A stretch of DNA of 64,000 nucleotides from Pelagomonas calceolata (lineage: Eukaryota; Sar; Pelagophyceae; Pelagomonadales; Pelagomonadaceae): NCBI GenBank assembly GCA_918797485.1, contig CAKKNE010000005.1, positions 4,340,001-4,404,000 on the forward strand, in the 5' to 3' direction. Below, piece after piece: positions 19,256-28,317 of the stretch. How positions within the stretch are numbered: the first letter of the stretch is position 1; every line of letters begins with the position of its first letter. The notes beneath the pieces were generated by a model. The model saw only the letters and a program-made list of their open reading frames with translations. It did no database searches and had not been told where the DNA came from. A program made the position numbers and the translations under genes.

Positions 19256-20398
19256 CTAGCGGCTAGCCCCGCTGCACTTTTCCGAATGTTTGTCCCTGGT
19301 CCAGTCTGCCCGTTGGCAGTGAACACCGCAGTACCTCCGGTCCCCACAGCCATCACACACCGCGCATCGGGGCTCGTCCACGTCAGCCTGTCTACCGCAT
19401 ACGTCACACGCGCGACGCTCGAGCTTCCCGAGCCGCTTTAGAGCAGCTTCATTTCCGCGCTTGCTATGATATAGGCGCCAGTAGGCCCACCTTGTTTCGC
19501 GAGCAGCGTTGGTCTCGTATCGCGACCGTCTCGCAAAAGGGGGCATCGGGGGAAAAATAAATCTCTCAACCACAACCGGATCGTCCACTTTAAGAATTTG
19601 AGCCCATACGCGCTCACAGAAGATGTCAAAGATTGCTTTAGTAAAAAAATAGGCTGAGACCATAATGAAACCAATGACGCGCGGGATGCCCATGTTGCGC
19701 AACAGCGCGACAGAACCCAATAATCGACCTCCTGCGACGGGACTTAGAAGATATACAGCAAACAGGAAAGCCAATGGAGCCACGTAGCCGCTCGAGAACG
19801 GCGCCCAGACACCGCCAAAGAAGCCGTAGTAGATAAGATAAATTTGGCCCGCGGCTGCAAGGAGGCGAAGGGATTTAGGCGCATCGCAACTATGAACAGT
19901 AAAGGAGGATGAAATCAACACCGCTCCCCGCAGAGCTGAGGCGACTAAGGGCAACGAATAGCTGTAGGCCACCGCCAAAAAAACCAACGACGCGACGGGG
20001 AAGACGAACAAACTTCCCGCAAGTGTCAGGCCGACCGTCCAGAGCCAATCAAGGGCGAAGCCGACGACGACGCCCGCCATCACGGACCAACTTTGTAGCG
20101 CGAGCAGCCCCTCCGTGTTTATTGTGTGCATGACGTCGAAGTGCTCCATCGTCATGTCGCCAAGATATCCAGATCCCAGGGAAAACAGGAGGAAACCAGT
20201 GTGCCAGCCGAAGAAAAAATTAAACAGCGGACCGAACTCGACACGGTGCAGGGTGTGGCGATCGGGCAGGTCCGGCTTATGAGGCGGCGCTGCAGGCGGC
20301 TCTGTGGCCTCGAGGACGCGATCATTCGTCGCCGGGCGACTCGTAGCCGACTCGTGGTGACTTTTGCGTGTCGCTCTTCGGCGCTGGGCCTTTCCCAT
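19256..20398 (-). CDS. Multi-pass membrane protein with C-terminal MYND zinc finger
   Basis: 380 residues. After a basic N-terminus there are about five or six hydrophobic segments (e.g. FFFGWHTGFLLFSLGSGYLG, SWSVMAGVVVGFALDWLWTV, LFVFPVASLVFLAVAYSY, VAPLAFLFAVYLLSPVAG, VIGFIMVSAYFF). The C-terminus (~335-378) is a MYND-type finger with CDVCG, CAVCDGCG, YCGVHCQRADW and HSEKC spacing; MYND fingers mediate protein contacts. The membrane part is not a family I recognise. Start ATG 20398. It lies convergent to the AlkB-like gene (66 bp between stops) and upstream of, and parallel to, the WD40 gene. Confidence 0.72.
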   Translation of the reverse strand: MGKAQRRRATRKSHHESATSRPATNDRVLEATEPPAAPPHKPDLPDRHTLHRVEFGPLFNFFFGWHTGFLLFSLGSGYLGDMTMEHFDVMHTINTEGLLALQSWSVMAGVVVGFALDWLWTVGLTLAGSLFVFPVASLVFLAVAYSYSLPLVASALRGAVLISSSFTVHSCDAPKSLRLLAAAGQIYLIYYGFFGGVWAPFSSGYVAPLAFLFAVYLLSPVAGGRLLGSVALLRNMGIPRVIGFIMVSAYFFTKAIFDIFCERVWAQILKVDDPVVVERFIFPPMPPFARRSRYETNAARETRWAYWRLYHSKRGNEAALKRLGKLERRACDVCGRQADVDEPRCAVCDGCGDRRYCGVHCQRADWTRDKHSEKCSGASR

Positions 20399-20429
20399 GA
20401 CTTTTTAGCAGCTGGACCAAAACCTGTTT

Positions 20430-20570
20430 TTTGACCACCCTGATAGGTATGTATATACATATGTATACATACATGAGTACAAATAATGAATGAATAATTA
20501 ATTAATAACCGAGGAATGAATATCATAATAGAAGAATATATAAAAATATGTACAAATACTATCCCGTACT
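20430..20570. other. AT-rich tract between two minus-strand genes
   Basis: A conspicuously AT-rich island in otherwise ~60-65% GC DNA, with a TA/TG-rich palindrome-like stretch (TATGTATATACATATGTATA at about 20445) and repeated AATAAT/AATTAAT words. It lies just upstream of the membrane-MYND gene and downstream of the WD40 gene stop; it may serve as promoter or 3' processing DNA. No gene is seen. Confidence 0.6.
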
Positions 20571-20648
20571 GCAAAGCGCCGTACCGTCGGGGACGGGAGC
20601 ACGAGGTATGTGTGGTAGGAACCGCCACGATATGTTATATAATTCTTG

Positions 20649-23600
20649 TTACACATCAGTTTCCTCGTCATCTCGCCGCAGCGCCCCTTCCACGATCCGC
20701 GCGAACGCCTCGAAGCCGATCTCGCCGTCATTGATAGAACCGATCTTCGCCTCGAGCGCCTCGGCGAGCTTCGGCCAGTCGCCCGCGTCGGCCTCGGACA
20801 GCCCGGCGCCGCCGCGCTTGACCGCGCTTCGCACGTCGGCCATGGAGATGGCGCCGCGGCCCTCGACGTCGAACAACGCGAAGACGGCCCGCAGTTCGTT
20901 TCGCCGCGCGTCGCCCTTTCTGGCGAACGGCCCGATGCCGCGCCGCGCCAAGCACACGTCGAGGCACTCCGCGAGCTCCGACGGTTTTATCAACGGGAAG
21001 TAGCCTTTGAGAAATCCCTTCAGGGAGAGCGCAGTCTTATGGTCCTCAGCAACAATAACCGCGCGCTGGCGCAGGTAGTCGATGCCTTGAATTGTTTCGT
21101 GCTTCTCGACCTTGTCGAGAGGCGCCATTGAACCAAATTTCGCCTCGGGGGGCAAGGCGGCTTCATACGCCTTGACGAAGGCGTCAATATTTGAAAAAGG
21201 ATAGGGCCCATAAAAACCTCTAGCGGTCGTACGCTTTTTACGCGAAGGGCCCTTCTGGTCGAGCTTGGGTTTTGATGACACTTTCTTGGCCCGCTGCGGC
21301 CGCAACTTGTTGCGCAGGGGCTCGTGGACGCGCGCCACGAAACTTTTTTCAGACGGCTCGTCCACCATCTTAGCGTAGCCGTCGACGCGCCTCTGCCACC
21401 TCTCTAGAGTAGCAGAGACGGTCCGCGCGTGCGCCGCGTTCTCCGTCAGGGGCGGCAACCGATTGACATTTCCGAACGTACAGTCGCCCCACGTCCGGAC
21501 GCTCTCGTCGCACGTCTCGGACGTGTACTCCGAGGACGCAGGCTCCGAGACAGGAGGCTCATCACGCACAACGGGAGGCTGAGGCATGCGCACGGTCCGC
21601 TGCAGCTCCTTAAAAGCGACAACAGACTGCTCACCGGTCGCCCCAAATCTATTAGCCCTTCCGAACTGCTCCTTGAAAAACGATGAAGGCTCCACGAGAT
21701 GCTTCACCTGTTCAGCTTCGGCGGTGAGCATGGCCGCCGTTTTTACTTTGACCGTCTTCTTCAGAGCTTCTTTCGCGCCCCTTTCATTCAATACAGTATG
21801 GTGCGCCGGGTACATGGCCCTCTCGCGGTTGAGACTCCCGACGTTCCAATTATCAGGATCCGCGGGGTCCGGCCGCATCTCGTTCTTCTTGAGTTCCTTG
21901 CGTAGGGCTTCCTCCTTGCGGCGCTCCTCTTCCGTCGGGATTGCTGAATCGTCCAGACTGATATCTACACTTTCGTCGGGTTTCTTCTTCTTCCGCCGCC
22001 GCTTACCCTTCTTGGCCTTGGCCTTCTCCCTGTGCGCCTCGCTGGCCTGGGCCTTCAAGCGGTCGAACTCGGACTCGACCCAGGTCTGTTCGCCTTCCAA
22101 TTGGTGGATTAATCGAGTCCGTTCCTGCTCCTTGGCGGCGTCTGACTCATAAGATGCGATGGACGCCTCGTCCACACGCTCCCTTGCGGCCTGACGAGCT
22201 TCTTCCAACTCCTGGGCTTCTCGCTGTTGCATACGTTCTCTCCGTTTCGTCTCTACTACTTCCTGTAAGATGGTTCTAGCTCTCTGTAAAGTAGCCTCCT
22301 TCCGTCTACGCACATCTTTCCCACTCAGGAACCTCCACGCAGCACTTTTAGAGGCTTTGAGCTTTTGAGCGACGCTTAACCGCCCGGGCGCCGCGAGATT
22401 TCTTAACGCTCTATGGTCCGCATCTCTCCCATATGTTAACGTACCAACGGGTTCACCATCTAACCCCCAAGCTTTTATCGAGCCATCTGTCGAGCAAGAT
22501 ATAAGCCTAGGAGGATCCGCCGTTACTACGACGCAAGTCACGGCACGATCATGCGCGTTCCACCGGTTACAGGTATAGGACGCCAAGCCACTTCTAATAG
22601 GATAGTCTCGCGACGGCTTTAATTGAATATCATTCACCTCGGAGAGAGCATGATCGCGACTCAACTTCCGGCGCGGATTATATCCCATGCGCTTCCATTT
22701 CGGAGAGGCAATGGCCTCTATATTTAATCTTTTGAGCGCATCTTGGACGTCAAAACTCTGAATCGCGCCCCGACTATCGCCCGTGAACACTAAAACGCGT
22801 CCGCTCATGACACCAGGCGCTATTTCCTTGCCACCGTGCAGATCCACAAACGATTGGGAACATGTTGCTGCAGCTCCTCTACGTAACTCGCCATCAATTC
22901 TAGCTGCTTTGCCGTTCTCGAACCGCAACGCGCTCCGTCTTGTTTTGGTGGATATGAGTCGCACACCACTGTCATCGTCCGTATGCACTAAGCAAGGATA
23001 CGGTTTAATAAATGACAGAGAGGACGCCTCGGGCAGTGCCGAACCGTCCCCATCGAAGCACTCGCCGACCAGTAAAAGTGTTTCAAAGTCCCATAATTTT
23101 GTTCTTCCATTCCTATCACTGGTACAGATCAGCCCCTCGTCCCGCGACAGACACACTTGTTGGATGTCGCCGTCGTGGGCATTTGTGGTGTATCTAACTA
23201 GACTATCTTGAGGATCGTCCTCCAGTTCGTCGTAGACGTGGAGCGCGCGGTCCCATCCTGCTGTGACCACTATTCTATCTAACGGGCAGTACGCGACCGC
23301 AGAGCATTCCGCACCATGTTTACCTAAATACATCAATTCACAACCATCTTTGGCTCGTCGTATCTTGACCGTGCCGCTTCGGTCCGTGACGATGCATCTT
23401 CGGCCTCGAGCATCGAAGGACAGGCCACTCACGAGGGAGTCCTCCAGTGTTTCCTCATGTACTAATAACCCCGTCCGCGCGTCCCAGAGCTTTAACGAGG
23501 AATCATGAGCCGTCAAAATGGAGTGCGTTTGCGAGGAATAGTCGATATGTGTGGCTGGCGCCTCCGCATCTCTATGATCGGCAGCATCCAACCAACGTAC

Positions 23601-25539
23601 AATCCCCCGTTTCCCGCCACAAGCCAAGGAAATAGCATTCGACGAGTAGGCCATGGCCTGGCCCGCCGTCGCGGCGTCGGCCAACGCTCGCTTCGTGTGG
23701 TTGTTGTCGTCCCCCTTATGCCTTTGTTTAATGAGCTTCTGGGCCTCCGACACTTCTTCGACTTCCTCCTCGTCGCCTCGCAACAGTTGCTCGGCGCGCT
23801 CGGACGCGAAGCTTCTAAACAGGTCTTCCGCGGCGTCGACGTCCACCCCACATCCCACGGGCTCAACCAGCAGACACGTCTCCGTCTCCAATTGAACACT
23901 ATGAGTGAGGCGTTCCGTCGGCGAGGCGACACTATCTCGCGACGTGTCCCACCAGCTCATCACGCCGTCGTCGTCTAGACTCACACAGAACGCCGCCCCT
24001 CCCGGTGCGCACCTCACACATCTTACCGAGGCGTTGTGGCCGCCCTCCAGCGTGAACATGGGGAACGCCTGTTCCCCCGTGACGCCCCAGCCCCGCACCG
24101 TATACTCGAAGCCGCAACTCACTAATAAAGATTGGTGTCTGTCATAGGACAACGACCGCACTCCAGAAATATGTCCCGTAAGGCACCAGACCTCCTTGCA
24201 TTCGGGTAAGTGCCAGAGTCGTATGGTCTTGTCCAGGGAGCACGTCGCTAATAGTCCAACTTCGCGGCTCATCTCCTTCCTTGAGGAAGGTATATATATT
24301 TCCCGCGGCTGGTCCAATACCAAAGCATCCATCACGGCGTCCGTATGTCCGACCAATGACGGTAGTCTGGCGATGGAGGGCATTTTTACATCTCGATTAA
24401 ACCCGTCGAAGGGTTCCATGCATAGAACATCGATATCCTTGCGCGGCCCGACCAAAAAGCACAGCCGCGACCCTTCGTGGGGGCCCTCCAGGATGCTACC
24501 GGCCCACCAGGCCAATCTAAATGAAGGGTCCCGCAGTCGCACGGCGCCCCGGCATTTTATCGTTTCATCGTTGGGCGACGCTCGCGCCGAGCAGTGGTAG
24601 AATCTTAATGTAAGGTCGGAGCAGAGGACGATCACCAGCTCGTCGCCCTGCGTCGCGGGGGTTGTTCTCTCCGGGCGGCGGGCGTGATGCTCTCGGGAGG
24701 CCTTCTACCCCACCAGTGATCGCGCAGAAGGCAACAAAGACGCCGCGACGCACCGGCGCGAAGGCCACGTCCAGACAGCTCACGCCGGCGTCTTTTAGAT
24801 ACGTGTGCAGCTCCGCGTCCTCCCCGTCGTCGTCAGACACATCATCATCAAGGTTCTCCGCATCTACAACTTCCAGGGCATCCGTATAGACGGGTTTGGG
24901 AGGCAATCGGAGCGCTTGCTGTCGAGGAAAGGGCGGGAACAGGCCGAACGTGCCCGCCGCGCAGACGCAAAGCAGCCGCATCTCGGGCAGCCATCGCAAG
25001 AATTTTAGTGGCCCGTCGCCGCCCTCGCCGGGCTTGTAATCGCCAAATACTTGTTCTTTGTCCGGTCTTATGTCCCTCGGTTCGTAGCGGTCGTGCGCCT
25101 CCCGCTTTTGGCCACCCATCCCGTGCTCGATGACGCAGCGCGTGAACTCGTCCCACTCCAAGCGTTCGTCGCCGTTCACGTCAATACTATCAAAAAGTTC
25201 GCACAGATCGTCGATCGCTTCCAAATTTGGTCTACCAGAACTATCAACTAAGGGCTTGATTTGACCATGTTCGTCCCGCAATTCGGGATCGTCATCAATA
25301 TCATCGTTGTCACTATCAAAATGGGGCCTATCTCCTAGACTCAGGCCCGACATGCGCCGTTTGTTCGCCTCCTGCGTCCAGTCGTTCACTTGGGCTTGTC
25401 TGCCTCTCCTTAACATCACGCGGACGAATTGTGTAAGTGTTAGACCAGCTGTGCCTTCCTTTAAAAAGTCGTCGCGCATCGTCATTAATTCGGAGGCGGG
25501 CAGGCGCATCATCGTGTTCGTGGCTACGTCGGAGGGCAT
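20649..25539 (-). CDS. EF-hand and WD40-repeat protein, CFAP337/WDR49-like (two exons)
   Basis: Exons 25539-24709 and 24647-20649, joined over a 61-bp intron (donor GTAGAAGG, acceptor CGACGCAG) in phase 0, giving 1609 residues. Exon 1 carries an EF-hand (LFDSIDVNGDERLEWDEF) and begins the first beta-propeller; exon 2 contains many WD repeats (LATCSLDKTIRLWHLPE, LISCSTDGSIKAWGLDG) making about two propellers, then a long charged coiled-coil region and a C-terminal EF-hand-like pair (AVFALFDVEGRGAISMADV). EF-hand followed by twin WD propellers is the plan of WDR49/CFAP337, an axonemal calcium-linked protein; WDR64 is an alternative. With the CFAP74-like gene it makes two axonemal-type genes within 14 kb. 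Start ATG 25539. Confidence 0.82.
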
Positions 25540-26059
25540 GGTTGGTTGCGGGGCCTAGGCGGCTAGGGCTGGCGTTTTGGCTGCTGCCCGCGGGCCCGGC
25601 GGTGGTGCCGGTCGATGGTTATGCGCTGTTCGGGCTGCCCCCAGCCCGGAGGGCCGCGTGGGGTGCCGAGGCAGCTCCGGCGCTATCGAGCTCGGGCTAT
25701 CGTGCGGGGTTGGCCTCGCGGAGCTCTCCCTTGTTGTGATGCGTCCTTCTATCTCTGCTGTGTGGGCGGACGAGTGCTCCTATGTATTTTGAGCTCCTTT
25801 CGAGTCCGGCATCGTCATCACTCGACGTTTTGCTCGGTGCGCTGCGAATTGCCGCGATCAGTCCGAAACGCCAGAATTTGTTGCGCACAACAGTGCAAAT
25901 TACTTCTATACCTTGCTCGTGCAACCAGAGCACGAAACGCAGCTTGTGAGAGCGCTGTCATCACCTCCTTGCCTTTTGCAGGAGTTGCAGTGCCGCGAAA
26001 CGGTCGCGAGAGACACGAAGCGTTGCGTACGCAGCGCCACGGACCCACGGGACGCCGCC
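25540..26059. promoter_or_regulatory. Divergent intergenic region
   Basis: 520 bp between the EF-hand/WD40 gene and the small plastid-type protein. CCTAGGCGGCTAGGG at about 25555 is a distant CTAG-pair relative; GGGCTGCCCC lies near 25631. No gene recognised. Confidence 0.35.
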
Positions 26060-26368
26060 ATGCAGCTCAAACTCGCGCTCCTGTGCCTCGTCACCGGTGC
26101 CGATGCGTTCGCAGCCGGCAGCACCGTCCGACGGACCACACGCCTCGCCGCGGCTGCCGACGAGTTCCCGCGGGAGACGGCGCGAGCGGCCTACTCGCGC
26201 TTCGACGACGTCTGCGCCGACGAAGAGTGCGACGCCCGCGAGCTAGCCGAGGACAATGGCTGGGACGAGCTCCGGCGGCTCGCGCGGCGCGAGGAGGCCC
26301 AGGACCGCGCGGCCGCCGAGAAGGCCGCCATCGCGGCGTTCCGGTTGCGCCTCGAGGAGCGCTGGTAG
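26060..26368 (+). CDS. Small plastid- or secretory-targeted protein, unknown function
   Basis: 102 residues. The N-terminus MQLKLALLCLVTGADAFAAG is a signal peptide with cleavage context DA|FA, followed by a basic Ser/Thr/Arg stretch (STVRRTTR), the pattern of bipartite plastid presequences in algae with secondary red plastids. The mature part (~35-102) is Asp/Glu/Ala/Arg-rich and helical with two Cys (DDVCADEECD). No family recognised. Start ATG 26060 follows CGCCGCC. It is divergent from the EF-hand/WD40 gene. Confidence 0.65.
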   Translation: MQLKLALLCLVTGADAFAAGSTVRRTTRLAAAADEFPRETARAAYSRFDDVCADEECDARELAEDNGWDELRRLARREEAQDRAAAEKAAIAAFRLRLEERW

Positions 26369-26530
26369 AGCGCGCGCCGTGGGTCCGCGGCTCCGCGGCG
26401 CGGACCGTCCCATGTACTTTCCCCAAGTTTAAAATTGTCAAGTCTTACACACCGTGACGTGGAAATGATTTACGCAAACGAAACTGCAGAACTGGTCGCT
26501 CTCAATTGTATTCAAAAAGGGGGGCAGGAA

Positions 26531-27799
26531 CTAGTTCGCGGAGCCCTGCTGCTTCACCTGGTCGAACATGCCCATGGCCGTCGCGACGACGCCGGAGATG
26601 TCGTTCGGTCGGTCCGGAACGATCACAAGGTTGCTTTGTTTCGCCATCTCGGCCAGCTCCGAGACGTACTTGTCGGCGAGCCGTTGGACCATCGCGTCCT
26701 TGCCGCCCTCTTCACTCACGGCCTCGGCGATCGCGCGGAGACCGTCGGCCGTGGCTTCCGCCGCCATCCGCGTCGAAGCGGCTTGGGCCTCCGCAATCGC
26801 CTTGATCTGGTCGGCCTCCGCCGTTGCCTTCAGGCGCATGCTCTCGGCCTGCCCCTGGGCGGCGTTGATGGCGCCCTGGCGCTCGCCTTCGGACTGGTTG
26901 ATCAATTTCTGGCGGTAGCCCTCGGATTCGAGCACCTCGGCGCGGCGCAGCCGCTCCGCGTTCGACTGCTTCTCCATGGCCTCGCGCGTGCCGCGGTCGA
27001 CGTGGATGTCGGCGATCTCGTAGCGGAACACGCGGATGCCCCAGGGCTGCGACGCCTCGTCGAGCGCTTGCGCGATGCCTGTGTGAACGAAACACGTCGC
27101 CTCGATGGCGTGCAGAGGGACGCCATCGACGCGGTCGCGCGCCAATATTAAGCTTTTCGCGCTCGAGGAAGAGTTGATCAAGCTCTAAATTTCCAACTTC
27201 TTTGCGCATCGCCGACTGCGCGAGCGTCGTGATGGCCCCTTCCGGGTCCTCGATCCCGTAACTCGCCTTGTACGCGTCGACGACGCGCGTGTAGACGGCG
27301 CCGTCGAGGTGGACGTGGACGTTGTCTTTGGTAATGGCCGTTTGGGGATGAATGTCGATGGTCGTCTCTTTCAGGGAACGCTTGTACGCGATCTCGTCGA
27401 TGATCGGAATGGCGAAGCTCAGGCCCGGCAATGCCGTGTGACTAAATTTACCGAAGCGCTCGATCTGCCTGCGCGAGTTCCCGGTTGCGAGGCGGCGGCG
27501 GCGGCGATGTGAAGGCACCATAAACTGGGATTCGGCACCGATCCGGACCACTCCTCCGCTTGCGGCACCATCAACAGGACGGTGTTCCAGTGGCGCCCGT
27601 CTCTGCCGACGGAGATGTCGCGACGCGCGGCGAGCAGCGCGGGATTCGGTGGTGCGCGTTCAGTGCGCGCCCGGCGCGACGCCGAGAGGAGGCCGCGCGA
27701 GGCCATGGTGCTCAGGGCAGCGCCGGCTGCCCGCGGCGCGTGTCTTGCCAGCGCGCCAGGCGCTTGGCGTGCGAGGGTCTGCATCGCGTTCATCATCAT
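26531..27799 (-). CDS. STOML2: Stomatin-like protein 2 (mitochondrial SPFH protein), three exons
   Basis: Exons 27799-27549, 27468-27143 and 27078-26531 give 374 residues. The N-terminus (MMMNAMQTLARQAPGALARH) is a mitochondrial presequence. The SPFH/band-7 domain follows: NTVLLMVPQAEEW-QIERFGKF, LDGAVYTRVVDAYKASYGIE, LAQSAMRKEVGNLELDQLF, PWGIRVFRYEIADIHV; then a coiled coil and QQGSAN end. Spacing matches human SLP2, a cardiolipin-binding inner-membrane scaffold. Intron 1 (27548-27469, 80 bp, GT-AG) rejoins TG|G as Trp. Intron 2 (27142-27079, 64 bp) only keeps frame and conserved sequence with a GC donor; it contains introner core words and ends TTCACACAG. Divergent from the GT92-like gene. 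Confidence 0.88.
27079..27142 (-). mobile_element. Introner-derived 64-bp intron (GC-AG) in stomatin-like gene
   Basis: On the coding strand it runs from GCGCGCGACC to TTCACACAG. Inside are GCGTCGATGGCG and CGCCATCGAGGCGACG, the inverted core words of the introner family seen intact at 57149-57320. Left terminal repeat lost; the 8 bp on the two sides agree at about five positions, so any target duplication is eroded. Exon phases (2 and 1) add up exactly with this boundary. Confidence 0.7.
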
Positions 27800-28021
27800 G
27801 GTCGTGTCGTGTGCTGTGAGTGCCGCTGTGAGTGTGTTTGGGCTGCCTCTATGCAGCTTTTGGTGCTGTTTTAATCTGCTTTGATCTGGCTGCTTTGGAA
27901 CTGCTCGAAGATTGCTCGGGAACAATCGTGAGGAGAGAGCGCCGCTTGTATAGCTATGCAGCTCCGTAGAGAAGCGTCTTCGGTTGTAGTACGACATAGC
28001 AACAAGGCTCGGACGGATCAC

Positions 28022-28046
28022 CTAGCGTCCTGTAAGACACTAGCAA
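28022..28046 (+). promoter_or_regulatory. CTAG-pair element, strong copy, divergent promoter
   Basis: CTAGCGTCC then TGTAAGACACTAGCAA. It lies 223 bp from the stomatin-like ATG and about 70 bp before an upstream ORF of the GT92-like gene. Matches copies at 37521, 51188 and 56301. The remainder of 27800-28313 holds the upstream ORF and no other gene. Confidence 0.65.
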
Positions 28047-28092
28047 CCTGCAAAAACTCGAGTCGCATGCTAAATGGGCCGCTGAAGCACGC

Positions 28093-28317
28093 ATGGGTCG
28101 CCAAAGCCTCCATTTCGAGGCGCCACCAGCTCCAGCACCAGTAGACAACAGCCGGACGCGCGACCTGCGCGTGGCGGGCTTCCAGCAGCAACCGACCAGC
28201 ACCACCGCGGCGGTCCCGGTCGCGACGATCGCCGTCCCGGAAAACCAAGCAAGCGAGGCCAACGACATCTTCCGGCGGATGAGGAGCTCCGATAAGCGGC
28301 GCCGCGAGCGGTCATGA
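28093..28317 (+). CDS. Upstream ORF overlapping the GT92-like start (possible uORF)
   Basis: 74-codon ATG-initiated frame whose TGA stop overlaps the next ATG as ATGA (28314-28317). The peptide is Pro/Ala-rich with a basic C-terminus (MRSSDKRRRERS) and resembles nothing I know. It could be a regulatory uORF permitting reinitiation, or a chance frame in GC-rich leader DNA. Confidence 0.3.
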   Translation: MGRQSLHFEAPPAPAPVDNSRTRDLRVAGFQQQPTSTTAAVPVATIAVPENQASEANDIFRRMRSSDKRRRERS

